This document shows, piece by piece, positions 15,947 through 26,051 of a stretch of DNA of 64,000 nucleotides (positions are counted from its first letter, which is position 1; the number at the start of each line of letters is the position of its first letter). The DNA comes from Kiritimatiellia bacterium (lineage in GTDB: Bacteria; Verrucomicrobiota; Kiritimatiellia; WLWN01), in assembly GCA_012103575.1 (NCBI GenBank), contig WLWN01000001.1:635792-699791 (forward strand). Direction: 5' to 3'. The notes beneath the pieces were generated by a model. That model ran no database searches and was not told where the DNA came from. It saw only the letters and a program-made list of their open reading frames with translations. A program made the position numbers and the translations under genes.

Positions 15947-17347
15947 ATGGCTGAAACATTATTTGATAAGGTTTGGAATAAACATGTTGTTAAGAATATC
16001 TCTGATGACTATGTATTGCTTTATATTGACCGTCATTTAATCCATGAAGTAACCAGTCCCCAAGCGTTTGAAGGACTTCGCCTCGCCCAGCGTACAGTGC
16101 GGAAACCAGAGCTGACATTTGCTACCATGGATCATAATGTGCCTACCGATGAACGGAATGTAATTCGTGATCCCATATCCAAAATCCAAATAGATACCTT
16201 AGAAAAAAACTGTCAAGATTTTGGAATTACGCTCTATGATCTGAACAGTGAACAGCAAGGAATCGTTCATATTATTGGTCCTGAATTAGGTATTACATTA
16301 CCTGGGTTAACCATCGTGTGTGGAGATTCGCATACATCCACTCATGGAGCCTTTGGGTCTTTAGCTTTTGGGATCGGCACATCTGAGGTTGAACATGTAT
16401 TAGCCACACAAACCTTACCCCAACAAAAATCGAAAACATTTAGAGTAGAATTCACCGGACACCTTAAACCCAAAACAACCTCAAAGGACATGATTCTAAA
16501 ACTCATTGGTACGATCGGTACAGCCGGTGGAACGGGTTATGTGCTTGAATACTGTGGTGAGACGGTTAGCGCTCTATCCATGGAAGCGCGTATGACGATC
16601 TGTAACATGAGCATTGAAGCGGGCGCTCGTGCAGGCATGATTGCACCGGATGAGGCAACATTTGACTATATTGCTTGTAGTGACCGGCCTTTTGCGCCAA
16701 ACGGAGAGGCTTTGGATCAAGCGATTGAATACTGGAAAACATTGCCTAGTGATGAAGATGCCGAATTTGACCAAACCATTACCATTGATGCAAGTGAACT
16801 AGTGCCACAAATTACATGGGGAACCAATCCGGGAATGGTGACAGATGTAACGGGTCAGGTTCCTGACCCCAGTTCTGTACCAGGATATAGCCGAACAGAT
16901 ATCGAAAAAGCGTTAGACTATATGGGGCTAACGCCAGGTACTCCCATCACCGATATTAAAGTAGATACCGTATTTATTGGAAGTTGCACCAATGGACGTA
17001 TAGAGGACTTACGACAGGCCGCGAACTTCATGAAGGGGCGTGCAATTGCCCCTCACGTTAACGTCTTAGTGGTCCCTGGGTCACAGCACGTTCGTAAACA
17101 GGCCGAGGAAGAAGGGTTAGATAAAATATTTAAAGAGGCAGGCGCCGAGTGGCGTTTTGCAGGGTGCAGTATGTGTCTAGGCATGAATCCCGATCAGTTA
17201 CAGCCCGGTCAAAGATCTGCCTCTACCTCAAATCGAAACTTTGAAGGACGTCAAGGTAAAGGGGGACGAACGCATCTTGTAAGCCCAGAAATGGCGGTTG
17301 CCGCAGCTGTTGAAGGGCACTTTGTAGATATAAGGAATTGGACATAG
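15947..17347 (+). CDS. leuC: 3-isopropylmalate dehydratase large subunit
   Basis: Catalytic subunit of isopropylmalate isomerase, an aconitase-family enzyme of leucine synthesis that converts 2- to 3-isopropylmalate. The 466-residue length is standard. The cluster ligands are visible as Cys in FIGSCTNGR and the two Cys of [10 protein letters not shown]. The N-terminus [15 protein letters not shown] is typical. The stop overlaps the start of leuD, the usual arrangement for this two-subunit enzyme. leuA and leuB are not in the window. Confidence 0.97.
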   Translation: MAETLFDKVWNKHVVKNISDDYVLLYIDRHLIHEVTSPQAFEGLRLAQRTVRKPELTFATMDHNVPTDERNVIRDPISKIQIDTLEKNCQDFGITLYDLNSEQQGIVHIIGPELGITLPGLTIVCGDSHTSTHGAFGSLAFGIGTSEVEHVLATQTLPQQKSKTFRVEFTGHLKPKTTSKDMILKLIGTIGTAGGTGYVLEYCGETVSALSMEARMTICNMSIEAGARAGMIAPDEATFDYIACSDRPFAPNGEALDQAIEYWKTLPSDEDAEFDQTITIDASELVPQITWGTNPGMVTDVTGQVPDPSSVPGYSRTDIEKALDYMGLTPGTPITDIKVDTVFIGSCTNGRIEDLRQAANFMKGRAIAPHVNVLVVPGSQHVRKQAEEEGLDKIFKEAGAEWRFAGCSMCLGMNPDQLQPGQRSASTSNRNFEGRQGKGGRTHLVSPEMAVAAAVEGHFVDIRNWT

Positions 17348-18000
17348 ACATCATAGAAGCTTTCAACATACATAAAGGGCTCATCGCCACACTAGACCGA
17401 GCCAATGTAGATACCGATCAGATCATTCCAAAACAGTTTTTGAAGTCGATCAAAAAAACCGGGTTTGGTCAGGGGCTCTTCTTTGATTGGCGATATGGGT
17501 TAGATGGAAAGCCCGATCCTTCTTTTGAATTAAATCATGAAAAATTTAAAGGAGCTTCTGTGCTTATTGTGCGTAATAACTTTGGCTGTGGATCTAGCCG
17601 TGAGCATGCTGTCTGGGCTGTACAACAGGACGGATACAAAGTGGTTATTGCTCCTTGGGTTGAACGAAATGGAACCAGAATTCCTGGATTTGCTGACATT
17701 TTTCAAAATAATGCTGCCAAAAATGGATTACTTACGATTGAGTTATCAGAATCTGAAGTAGGAGAAATTTTTCAACATATTGAAAGATCTGAGGGATTAG
17801 AAATAACAGTCAACTTAGAAACCCAATCCCTTCTAGTGCATACAAACCCAGAAATTTCTTTCCATTTTGATATCGATCCTAGTGTTAAAGAGCATCTTAT
17901 ACGTGGACTTGACCAAATTGCATTAGCGTTTGAGCACGAAAATGCCATTCGTGACTTTGAGTTTTCCCATAACGTTCAAATCTCGATTCAACAAAGCTAG
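17338..18000 (+). CDS. leuD: 3-isopropylmalate dehydratase small subunit
   Basis: Small subunit that closes the active site of isopropylmalate isomerase. The family core [15 protein letters not shown] lies near the N-terminus, and the substrate-recognition segment [12 protein letters not shown] in the middle. The best start is the TTG at 17338, which overlaps leuC by 10 nt and has AAGGA just upstream. No ATG lies near the conserved N-terminus. At 220 residues it is slightly longer than average because of a divergent C-terminal tail. Confidence 0.94.
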   Translation: MDIDIIEAFNIHKGLIATLDRANVDTDQIIPKQFLKSIKKTGFGQGLFFDWRYGLDGKPDPSFELNHEKFKGASVLIVRNNFGCGSSREHAVWAVQQDGYKVVIAPWVERNGTRIPGFADIFQNNAAKNGLLTIELSESEVGEIFQHIERSEGLEITVNLETQSLLVHTNPEISFHFDIDPSVKEHLIRGLDQIALAFEHENAIRDFEFSHNVQISIQQS

Positions 18001-18009
18001 TTTATAGAA

Positions 18010-18207
18010 ATGGAGTCTAAAAAACATTCTGAGAGTGAATGTATCCGGAAAATAGTGGGAGATACGCTAACGAGATATTCTCCCTTTCAGCGTCTCGATG
18101 CGTTGAGACGAAACGCGATTCCTTTCTGTGGTGTTTCGAAATATGAAGAATCCGATCTAATCATCATTCGAAAAGTTGTTGGTCAAACTAGTTCACAATC
18201 AAGTTGA
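18010..18207 (+). CDS. Hypothetical small protein downstream of leuD
   Basis: An ORF of 65 residues starts 9 nt after leuD. The product is hydrophilic, with no motif I recognise and no clear ribosome binding site. It lies at the edge of the insertion-sequence region, so it may be a remnant of a larger gene or a chance ORF. Confidence 0.25.
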   Translation: MESKKHSESECIRKIVGDTLTRYSPFQRLDALRRNAIPFCGVSKYEESDLIIIRKVVGQTSSQSS

Positions 18208-18279
18208 GTATATTACCGTAGGAGGGATTGCCTTCTGTCTAAACGGATATATAAGACTGATCGAGGATGTCGATATACT

Positions 18280-18513
18280 GTAAGCGTCCGAGCGGCGACC
18301 CCCTTGACCGGTACCCGAAGGGTAAACTAAGCTTTCAATGTAGGGGGGGGGCTAGGCCGCATCAGCCTTTTGAGCCGCATGCCAATTGGCCGGGGTCAAT
18401 TCGCTCACCTGCGTTATTTTCATCGTCGGTAAACGACCGAGCACATCGTGCAGATAATCTTGGGCGTTGATCCCCCGGCGACGACAAGACTCCAACAACG
18501 TATAGAGACAAGT
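18280..18513 (-). mobile_element. IS66 fragment (right end and 3' end of tnpC)
   Basis: GTAAGCGTCCGAGCGG at 18280 matches the conserved IS66-family terminal repeat. On the minus strand, 18352 to about 18512 encodes the TnpC C-terminus (YTLLESCRRRGINAQDYL, then DVLGRLPTMKITQVSELTP) and ends at a normal stop. The rest of the element is missing, cut at about 18513 where IS110 sequence begins. Confidence 0.82.
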
Positions 18514-19865
18514 TGATATCCCAATTCTTTTGCCGTCTTCGCCATAGAAAAAAACCGTCTGGCCTTAAAACGTTTTTGGTAGACTTTTTCCCCCTCGTCT
18601 ACATAATCTTGTCCGTAACGCAGCATTCGATAAATGAGTATGGCCAGTTTACGTGCAAGAGCAAATACGGCCACGGCTCCACTCCTACGCCGAGCTACCC
18701 GACGATATTCAGCCCCCAAAGAGGAGTGTGATCGACTCAAAGAAACCGCCGCCATTCGCAAGATTCCAGCCACCCGATTTGAACCCGTACCACGAGGGGG
18801 CTTTTTCTTGAGAGCTTTTCCTCCAGAAATCCCCATCTTTGGACAAAGCCTCAACCAACTCACAAAATGTTTTTTCGAAGAAAAATCACTCAGATTAAAT
18901 CCCACCTCGGTAAGTATGACTTGCGAAACTCCAGCGCTTATCCCGTCAATACGCGTTAAATCTACTCCGGAAAATTGCCACAATATTTTTTGGTCTTCCT
19001 GCTCTCCTCGGTTACGTATCGCTTTTCGTTTAGCGGCTTTAGGATGCTCAGGGGCCTCTTTATTTTTCCGTTCTTGCGGAGTCATCGCTAACAACTCCTT
19101 GTGCAGTTCTTGCTCGTAATCGGTAATCTGTGCTTGGAGTTGGTCATAGAGCTTTAGGGCCATTTTAAGGTTAAACAAATGCTCTGATTTCCACGTACCG
19201 GTGAGGTGCTCAGCTATTTCTTCTTCGTTTTTTCCGCAACGAGAATCTCGCAAACGCGCAAGGACTTTGGGGCCACGTTGACCTTCAACAATCCCATGTA
19301 CAATCGCTAAGCCTGTTTTTCCGGTAATATCTGTTAGGGCTCGATGAACTTGGACATTCATTTGATCCAAAGCCTTTTGCATCCAGTTGACGGTTTTGGA
19401 ACGTTCCTCAACCAGATTGGCACATTGGCGAGTCAATGCGCGGCATCTACAAATGCCTTCACTCGGTCGAAAGGATCCATGTAATAGGCCACAGCTGTGT
19501 AGAAGCTGAATCCATTGACAGTCCTGTACATCGGTTTTACGACCCGGGACATGGCACAGTTCTCTGGCGTTGACCAAGATGGGCTCTATTCCAGAAGCCT
19601 CCAGCAGTTCGTACAAAGGGATCCAGTAAATCCCTGTACTTTCCATGGCCACCGACTTTACTCCTTGCTCTTGGAGCCAAGCGATCAGTCCGATTAATTG
19701 GGGTGTAGCGGATTGAAAAACACGCACGTTGGGTTCGCCGCTGATCAAGGCCGGACCACATACGTAATGCTCGCAAGCCCCCAAATCAATTCCAGCCACC
19801 TTCGGTTGGAGTATGGGTAAGCTTTGCACGGATCGTTTATTTACCTTTGTTTTTGATGCCGACAT
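18420..19865 (-). CDS. IS110-family transposase with C-terminus running into IS66 sequence
   Basis: DEDD transposase of the IS110 family. The N-terminal RuvC-like domain shows AGIDLG, ESTGIYW and the KTDVQD acidic motif. The C-terminal Tnp_20-type region includes RIDGISAGVSQVILTEVG and a Ser in RMAAVSL. The 481-residue protein is longer than usual because the family-typical end (AKELGYQLV) is followed by about 30 residues read out of frame from the neighbouring IS66 fragment. The native stop and right end of the element are therefore lost. About 240 nt of non-coding sequence lie upstream of the start. Confidence 0.88.
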   Translation of the reverse strand: MSASKTKVNKRSVQSLPILQPKVAGIDLGACEHYVCGPALISGEPNVRVFQSATPQLIGLIAWLQEQGVKSVAMESTGIYWIPLYELLEASGIEPILVNARELCHVPGRKTDVQDCQWIQLLHSCGLLHGSFRPSEGICRCRALTRQCANLVEERSKTVNWMQKALDQMNVQVHRALTDITGKTGLAIVHGIVEGQRGPKVLARLRDSRCGKNEEEIAEHLTGTWKSEHLFNLKMALKLYDQLQAQITDYEQELHKELLAMTPQERKNKEAPEHPKAAKRKAIRNRGEQEDQKILWQFSGVDLTRIDGISAGVSQVILTEVGFNLSDFSSKKHFVSWLRLCPKMGISGGKALKKKPPRGTGSNRVAGILRMAAVSLSRSHSSLGAEYRRVARRRSGAVAVFALARKLAILIYRMLRYGQDYVDEGEKVYQKRFKARRFFSMAKTAKELGYQLVSIRCWSLVVAGGSTPKIICTMCSVVYRR

Positions 19866-20104
19866 GATATCCTCTGGGTTGTGGTTAGTTGTGGAGGCTA
19901 CGGCCCGAGGTGGCTATACAATGGATTCTGTCCTGGGGGAGTCGCCTGGAGCGCTCGCCAATGAATGATGGCCAACTCAGACCCAAACTTCGTATGGGGC
20001 ACAAGGCACCAATATCTTTAGGGGGGCTTAACTGCCGTAGCTTTCATGACATTTACACCTTACCGGACTCCAGTTTCAACCCTGAATGATCCAGCAAAGA
20101 GACC
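19866..20104 (-). other. Non-coding flank upstream of the IS110 transposase
   Basis: About 240 bp without a supported gene, upstream of the IS110 transposase. In IS110-group elements this position encodes the bridge RNA that guides insertion. The sequence is GC-rich and repetitive enough to fold, but I cannot identify the loops by eye. The true end of the element is not resolved; it lies before 20105, where radical SAM coding sequence begins. Confidence 0.4.
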
Positions 20105-21457
20105 ATGCTGGTGGCGAAACTTCGATGGAATTTCCTCAACCTATATCCCTACATAGATATGGTTATGCGGGGATATGATACGCACAAACCGATGGCGGAT
20201 CTAATAGGGGTGATGCAACAGGGTGGTGCTATGAGTGTTATCCCAAATCTTTTATGGAAGTCCGAAGACGGGCAGGTTCAAAATAACGACTTTTCATACA
20301 CACCGGAGACGTTTAGCTGCGGTATTGACTGGTCGGATCATCCTCCTAAAGCTGAAACGGAAACCTTTCCGATAAACGAATTCCTTTCCACTCAGAATAC
20401 AGGCTGTGCTTATAACTGTGGATGGTGTGGCGGTTCCCGGGAAGCCTTTCGCCGAATTAATAAAAAGAAACGCGCTATGATACGCAAACCAGCATGTGAA
20501 ATAGGTTATGAATTTGACACACTGAGCAAAGTTCCAAGAGTGAATGAACATCACTTTTACTCTGTTGGTTCATACAATGAAACGAAAAAAGGGATGGAAT
20601 TTTTTGTCGAAAAGGTGGCTGAATCAAACGTCAAGTCAATCAGTTACGAACAGTTCTTTTTGACCTCGGATGATGTACTGCAACGCATGGCGGAAGCGAA
20701 CAAACGCACCTTCATTACGATTTCACCGGGAAGCCACGATCTTCGGGTGGCCAAGTTATCAGGGCGGGGCGTCTATTCAAATGAAGAGATGGAGCGTTGG
20801 ATTGAGAAGGCTTTGAATTATGGTATTCACCAAATCGACATGTGGTATGTCATTGGTATGCCGGAACAGGACGAGAAATCGGTGATGGAAACGGTTGACT
20901 ACTGTCAGCGACTTTTGGAACGATTTAAAGACAAACGAGTCAACCCGATGCTTTGTCCCATGATTCCGTTCCTGGACCCCACTTCAACCTTCTTTGAATA
21001 TCCGGAAAAACATGGGTACCGGATCTTTTACCGCACCGTTGAAGAACATCGCCGAGGCATGATGCGCACATCCCTCATCAACCGTATCAACTATGAGACG
21101 AAATGGTTGTCCCGCAACGATCTCGTTCATGTAGGATTTAGGGCTGTACGGGAATTAATGCTAAGAAAAGCGGCATCTGGTTTTTTGCCATCCTTTATAG
21201 TCGAAGACTTTGTTACAAAGATCAATGATGATCTAAGTTTCGTCGATGTCGTGCATGAGGCCGATTGCATCGCTGATGAAAGGGCGAGGATTCAAGCATT
21301 AGAAGAATTAGGGGACGAGATTTTGAACCGTAACAACCGAATTTTTTCCTCGGGCGTAATGAGCCAGGCCTTCCCGGTAAACCGTCAGATAGGCGGTCGG
21401 TGGTTCGATGAAATAGGCTGGGAGTCTGACCTGCTTGAAACGGTGCAGGATTCATGA
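20105..21457 (+). CDS. Cobalamin-binding-type radical SAM protein, N-terminally truncated
   Basis: The 450-residue product carries the radical SAM cluster motif CAYNCGWC (residues 101-108). A typical C-terminal half follows, with YVIGMPEQDEKSV and PMIPFLDPTS segments. Residues 1-60 (PYIDMVMRGYDTHKPM, then a short PNLLW segment) look like the tail of a B12-binding domain, whose Rossmann core and DxHxxG motif should lie upstream. An in-frame TGA at 20087 and the IS110 flank cut the gene there. Relatives include methylases and rearrangement enzymes found in polyketide clusters, but no substrate can be assigned. Loss of most of the B12 domain suggests it is inactive, unless the short form binds without cobalamin. 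Confidence 0.75.
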   Translation: MLVAKLRWNFLNLYPYIDMVMRGYDTHKPMADLIGVMQQGGAMSVIPNLLWKSEDGQVQNNDFSYTPETFSCGIDWSDHPPKAETETFPINEFLSTQNTGCAYNCGWCGGSREAFRRINKKKRAMIRKPACEIGYEFDTLSKVPRVNEHHFYSVGSYNETKKGMEFFVEKVAESNVKSISYEQFFLTSDDVLQRMAEANKRTFITISPGSHDLRVAKLSGRGVYSNEEMERWIEKALNYGIHQIDMWYVIGMPEQDEKSVMETVDYCQRLLERFKDKRVNPMLCPMIPFLDPTSTFFEYPEKHGYRIFYRTVEEHRRGMMRTSLINRINYETKWLSRNDLVHVGFRAVRELMLRKAASGFLPSFIVEDFVTKINDDLSFVDVVHEADCIADERARIQALEELGDEILNRNNRIFSSGVMSQAFPVNRQIGGRWFDEIGWESDLLETVQDS

Positions 21458-21473
21458 GATTTGGCCCTGAAAA

Positions 21474-21572
21474 TCAGAAGAGAATGCGAACTCCTTCTTC
21501 AAGGGCATCACAAACCTTTTTTTTAGCAATAATCCCTTTTTTGTTATTACCTTTACGTAGGTCAAAATTTCA
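21474..21572 (-). pseudogene. C-terminal fragment of an unrecognised gene
   Basis: On the minus strand an open stretch leaves the IS1380 end and runs about 32 codons (NFDLRKGNNKKGIIAKKK, then a short LEEGVRILF tail) to a TGA at 21474-21476. It looks like the 3' end of a real gene cut by the element, but I do not recognise the family. It does not resemble the end of the response regulator cut on the other side. Confidence 0.3.
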
Positions 21573-23232
21573 CCTGAATCCGTCAGCTATCGCTTCGGAA
21601 GGCGTTTTGGGGCTCAAAAGTTGAAAACTTTTTCCTTGAGATGCTCGCTTTTGGGCGGATTGGGACCGGCAAATATCACCCTGATGAATTTTTTGAGCGT
21701 ACAGGTCAGATTCACTCTGATTTGGCCATTTTGGGGCGTAGGCCTCCTTGGGCAGTCGCCTTAGAGTATTGTTAAAGGTGCAGGGAGGGCTATGCGAAGG
21801 AATGGGCAATATCTTGTATCACTTCAAACCAGCGACAACGCTTGCCAAAGTGAAGTTCAATTCGTCCGGCGTGGCGGACCAATCGAACCGCGCAATAAAC
21901 GATATTTTTGAGAACCGTTTTGATTCGCCAGCGCGGGATGTTGATTTTCTGCGGGGCAAGCCCAGCCCGTTTGATGACCTCTTGGCCAAGACCGCGCAAT
22001 AGGTTGAAGGCCACCATGGCGCATAACAGAATAATCTTATTGGCACAGAGTCTCCCCGAAGGCAATCGCTCAACATCAAGATCGCTTTTGAGTTCACTGT
22101 GGTACTGCTCGCTGGGGCCATGTCCATGATAGAGATCTAGCACGGTCTTGGCACGACAAGAGAGGTTCGTCCACCAGGTGTTCACCTCAAGTTTAGGAAC
22201 CAGAAGTTTCTGACCATCGATATCGATGGTGCGTTCAATCACTTCGAAGGCCACCGGGACACAAGGGCGGTTTTGGTCACCACCGAGATGGAAATGATCG
22301 AAAAAGCCTGTGTAAACGTTCTTGCCTTCACGACTGTCTTGTTTGTCTCCAACTCGGCGTGCAAGGGCCAGCATTTGTTCAGGACATTCGCGGCGAGGAT
22401 TTCGCTTTACGATAAGATAATGATCCCCAAAAGCGTCGAAGTTATCGGCCACAGCGTTGCCACTATCAAGCCGAAGCAAACATTTTCCACCCAGGCCCAG
22501 GGTTTGGAGCGTTTCAACGCTGCGGGCAATAAACGCGGTCGTTCCCGACTGACAATGTTGTTTACCGGGTCGAAGTTCGCACTCAAGCATGTGGCCTTGA
22601 GTGCCCACATAGGCAAATATCGGGGCGTAACCATCATGGCCCTTCTAGGTGTAGGAAACGCCTTCTTTCGAAGAGCCTGAGTGATCCAAAGGGCTCACAT
22701 CGATATCGACGGGAACAAGATCAAGCCCTTCGACATCTACCTAGCCAAAGGGGCCCGAGGAAAGAAGTTCGGTGTTGAGTTTGCGTAGCCCCACATGGGT
22801 TCTGGCTGGGGGCAGGTCGTCGAAACGACGTCGGAACACCGGCTCAGAGGCTACCCTTTTTAACTCCCCTTTTTAAGTCCAAAGGCATTCATAAAAATCT
22901 CATCACCCCGGTACAGGTCGATATCATTGAAAATCGGTTCGACCGTTGCAAAGTAAGCCGATCTGGGTAAGGAGGATCTCCCGATCAGAGATCGCATCGG
23001 AGCGGCGTGGTTGAAAATTGGAGGGAAGAATCTGTTGAGCATGATCCTCAAGCAGCAGGCCGCAAAGATGATTTCCGCTTGTGCTGTTGAGTTCGCCCTT
23101 GCCAGTCTTTATTTTATATTGTTTCATATACACACCTGTTGGGGTGGGGTTGTTTGTTTGAATACGGGTATCCTCCCCGCTTTAGCCCAACAGGTAATGA
23201 AAAATCGTCAGATTTTATCTGACGGATTCAGG
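21573..23232 (-). mobile_element. IS1380-family insertion sequence, degenerate (1660 bp)
   Basis: Perfect 14-bp terminal inverted repeats, CCTGAATCCGTCAG (21573) and CTGACGGATTCAGG (to 23232), enclose one decayed transposase gene on the minus strand. The flanking bases (TTCA and TATA) do not match, so either the target duplication has decayed or the two ends come from different insertions. A response regulator gene is cut at the right end. Confidence 0.85.
21790..23133 (-). pseudogene. IS1380-family transposase, frameshifted
   Basis: The longest intact piece (complement 21790-22608) has IS1380 features: LRLDSGNA, YLIVKRNPR and YHGHGPSEQYHSELKSDL. The N-terminus is recoverable from ATG 23133 (MYMKQYKIKTGKGELNSTS), but at least one frameshift near 22925 and stop codons between 22608 and 22860 break the frame. 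The gene is dead. Its intact relatives elsewhere in the genome could mobilise the MITEs at 11626 and 29932. Confidence 0.85.
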
Positions 23233-23296
23233 TATAGGTCAATAACTCCTGAATATCTTCTTCATCCTCGATAACTAATATTTTTGCTTTTTTCAT
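23233..23296 (-). pseudogene. Response regulator, N-terminal 21-residue fragment
   Basis: From ATG 23296 on the minus strand the sequence encodes MKKAKILVIEDEEDIQELL and two more residues, the first strand and acidic pocket of a receiver domain (OmpR/PhoB type). It is then cut by the IS1380 right end. The remainder of the gene is not found on the other side of the element. Confidence 0.6.
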
Positions 23297-23315
23297 AGGT
23301 CACTTTGCTTTGATT

Positions 23316-24997
23316 GGGTGTAGGACAAGAAAGTTACAAAGAACGAACGATCTCAATGTCCTCGGAGGGGATTTACCCCCCCCAAAAAAAAGAAGGCTCA
23401 AACAAAAATCGGAAGGAAGAGAAAGAAAACATCTGCAAAGAAACACTTCTCTCTCCCCTTCCTCAACACTGAAAGGTAAGATTATGAATAACGCAGAAAT
23501 AATACAAAAACATATCAAGCAAGTAAGCAAAAAAATTGATCAGGAGGATCGGCTCGGATCGAGTGTTGAGCAGCCCTTGGATTTAAAAAGTTACTTAGTC
23601 GAGGGAATGAGTCAGTTCCTTGATGTGGCCTTACACAAACAACGAGAACGGCATTTACAAGATCAACCCGAAGATCAAGCCAATGGGCATGCCCCTGAAC
23701 GAATCCTTCGAGTGGAGACCTCTCCGGTGTCGGTGAGTATTCCCCGAACTCGTCAAGGGTTCTACCTGCCCCTACTGCCCAAATATCAACGGACGATCCC
23801 TCAAGACTATCAAAGTTTATTAGAATCGATCCTCTTGGAGGCCAAAAGTTTCAAATCGGCTTTAAGAACGATGCAGGCGATGGGGCTGGGGTACTCCCGA
23901 AGCAATTGGACAACTTGCTCAGCGAGCTCTATGAGCAAGCCAAAACATTTAATAATCGAGCGCTGGATGTCGACTGGCTCTTTTTGTACATCGAGGACAA
24001 AGTCCTGCACCTGGTCGACGAAAAAGGTACCGTGGATAACGCGGTGCACTTTATGGTCATTGGCGTGAGTATGGATGCGCGCAAAGAACTGATCCTCAGC
24101 CGGGTTTATTGGGGAGAGGAAACCGCCGATCAGTGGCGTGAGACGTTGTTGGCCCAGCACCGTTTTACAACCCGCCTCTACGACTCCAGAACCTATAAAA
24201 CAACCCGCCTCACGGAACGTTTTATACTGGATGCGTTTGGCGTTGTTTTCAAAATAATTTAACCTTTTGTTGGCTTCTTCTTCATCGGCTTCAGGATCTG
24301 TCTCAAGCTGCTTGCGGATTTCGGTAATAATTTTTTTTCATCACTTTCTTCCATCTTTCCGCCTTGTTTTTTATCGTTTCAGCATTCGTGAGCAGGATAC
24401 CGCTTAGATCATAGAAATGTTCACACCCATGATAAAAATCTAAGATGTGGATGGCCCCTTCAAAATTCATGCGCGCAACATTCCAAATCCATTCGGCCCC
24501 ATCACCCAACACTACGACTTGCTCGGCTTTGCCCAACCCCCGTAAGCGAGCCTCGTCTCGTATCAGGGTCCCAAATTCTCTTGCAGGATTAAAGCTCGCC
24601 ACATAGGCTGTGCTCTGGGTGTCTCGCAAGGTATATCCCTTCTCATCCCTTACATGTTGAGTGAATACGCAGCCCAGCTTAACCTCTCGGGTTTTGGCCT
24701 GCTCATTTTTTTTGCCTTTTCGGCCTTGGGTTTTGGCTAATTTCACCCGAACTCCTGTGCCATCATAAGGAAATATACATAACCGGTATCGATCCGGTTT
24801 TTTGAGGTTCTCGACGCTGTGAACAGGCTATGATAGTCGGCTCCACTTTGTTCACCATTCCTTGAATTGTCGACCCGAAACGTGAACGCCCCCATAGACC
24901 TGCAAGCTCATCGAAGCCTCTTGATAGGATGAATCCATCGCTTCAGAACGGCACATCAGCCGCTGTAATCCGGGTGTATAGCCGTCGATCAACCCTA
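23316..24997 (-). mobile_element. ISKra4-family element, degenerate copy (split by IS256, truncated by IS630)
   Basis: The terminal sequence GGGTGTAGGACAAGAAAG at 23316 matches the left end of the fuller copy at 29583. From about 24155 to 24997 the minus strand encodes the middle of the same transposase (for example EQVVVLGDGAEWIWNVAR), broken by frameshifts. Between these parts about 135 bp of ISKra4 sequence is replaced by an IS256 fragment. At 24997 an IS630 element cuts the 5' part. Confidence 0.75.
23484..24155 (+). pseudogene. IS256 (Mutator)-family transposase, frameshifted and 3'-truncated
   Basis: ATG 23484 follows a good AAAGG site. The product has an IS256-like N-terminal region (PRTRQGFYLPLLPKYQRTIP), and after a 1-nt deletion near 23897 it continues in another frame with the catalytic-domain start (DVDWLFLYIEDKV, then an AVHFMVIGVSMD segment). 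It stops being IS256 at about 24155, where ISKra4 sequence resumes. The C-terminal half of the transposase is missing. Confidence 0.78.
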
Positions 24998-25004
24998 GAG
25001 CGCT

Positions 25005-25568
25005 TCACGATTGAGGTGTCGCGATGTAGCACGAAGAAAACCAGCCGATTACCTCGTCGGGAGAAACCTCTTCGGACGCTTGTGTGATCGCTTCAGATAG
25101 TTCCTGCTGACTGCGGGCTGCAAGGCTGCCCAACCGATTCTTTATCTTGCCCCATATTTTTTCAATGGGGTTGGAATCGGGGCTGTAGGGTGGAAGGAAT
25201 CTTACATGGGCCCCACATGACTCAATGAGTTCAATGACCTTGGGATTGTGATGGACGCGAAGATTGTCCATGATGACGATGTCTTCAGGTGAAAGAGCCG
25301 GGAGAAGAACCCGGCGAATATATTCTCCAAAAACAGCCGTCTCTGTCGCCCCCTCCATTTCCATAGCCGCTGTTGTTCCGTCCAGGCGGACCGAAGAAAT
25401 CAAGGTGGTGGTACACCAATGTCCATGAGGCGTTTTGGCAAAAAACCTGTTCCCGCCCAACGCCCGGCCCCGCAGACGAGTCATATTCGTTTTCGCCCCG
25501 GATTCATGAATAAAGGCAAGGCGACTTGGATCAAGTTTGGCCACCTCTTGGATCCACTGCTTTCTCAA
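25005..25568 (-). CDS. IS630 transposase, C-terminal ORF (DDE domain), copy 2
   Basis: Same 187-residue catalytic half as in copy 1, with a few substitutions: His replaces Asp in the first motif, reading AFIHESG instead of VFIDESG. Loss of this catalytic Asp should inactivate this copy. The other two acidic residues (MDNLRVHH and NPIEKIW) remain. Confidence 0.85.
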   Translation of the reverse strand: MRKQWIQEVAKLDPSRLAFIHESGAKTNMTRLRGRALGGNRFFAKTPHGHWCTTTLISSVRLDGTTAAMEMEGATETAVFGEYIRRVLLPALSPEDIVIMDNLRVHHNPKVIELIESCGAHVRFLPPYSPDSNPIEKIWGKIKNRLGSLAARSQQELSEAITQASEEVSPDEVIGWFSSCYIATPQS

Positions 25569-25944
25569 GAGATTTACATCCGCCCGGTCCTGCTCGCTGG
25601 CGTGAAGCGTTTCTTTTATACCGGCAGCCCAACCGATTCAACGCCCGCTGTACGGCCATGATCGACCCCTTCACGCCGCTCATGTTCTTGAGTTCTTCAA
25701 GCGTTGCATCGGGATGTTTGCCCCCCAGTTGAGCCAACGCCTTGAGCTGCTTTCCGCTGTAGAGGGCCTGACGATGCCCACGCGGTCGGGGAGCGGTCTG
25801 TCCGGTTTCGTTGAAACGAGAGAGCCCACGCTGAAACGTTCTAAGATCTACACGATAAGAAGATGCGATATCGGCCTGGGAACCTTTGCCCATTTTGTAG
25901 GCATCTATCGCACGCCGCCGGATTTCTGCTGTTGCTATATTCAT
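25531..25944 (-). CDS. IS630 transposase, N-terminal ORF, copy 2
   Basis: Same helix-turn-helix half as copy 1, starting at ATG 25944 (MNIATAEIRRRAI). The frame relation to the DDE half is again +1, at the same place. Confidence 0.8.
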   Translation of the reverse strand: MNIATAEIRRRAIDAYKMGKGSQADIASSYRVDLRTFQRGLSRFNETGQTAPRPRGHRQALYSGKQLKALAQLGGKHPDATLEELKNMSGVKGSIMAVQRALNRLGCRYKRNASRQRAGPGGCKSLEKAVDPRGGQT

Positions 25945-26051
25945 GTCATGGAGTATAGATCTTCTAAAGAGGCATCTCAATCGTTAAATGCTCTAAGAAC
26001 CTGTTTGGTTAAAAACATTGAATAAAAAAAGAGATTTGGTAAATGTAGAGG

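Larger units (their letters stand above)
24998..25993 (-). mobile_element. IS630-family insertion sequence, copy 2 (996 bp)
   Basis: Near-identical to the element at 12274-13269 but inverted, the same length, with TA on both sides (24996-24997 and 25994-25995). It is inserted in ISKra4 sequence on its left. The right flank is not the expected ISKra4 continuation, so a deletion or recombination followed insertion. Confidence 0.92.

Noticed and set aside
22273-22680. Open frames on the plus strand within the IS1380 element
   Set aside because: They are antisense to recognisable transposase sequence.
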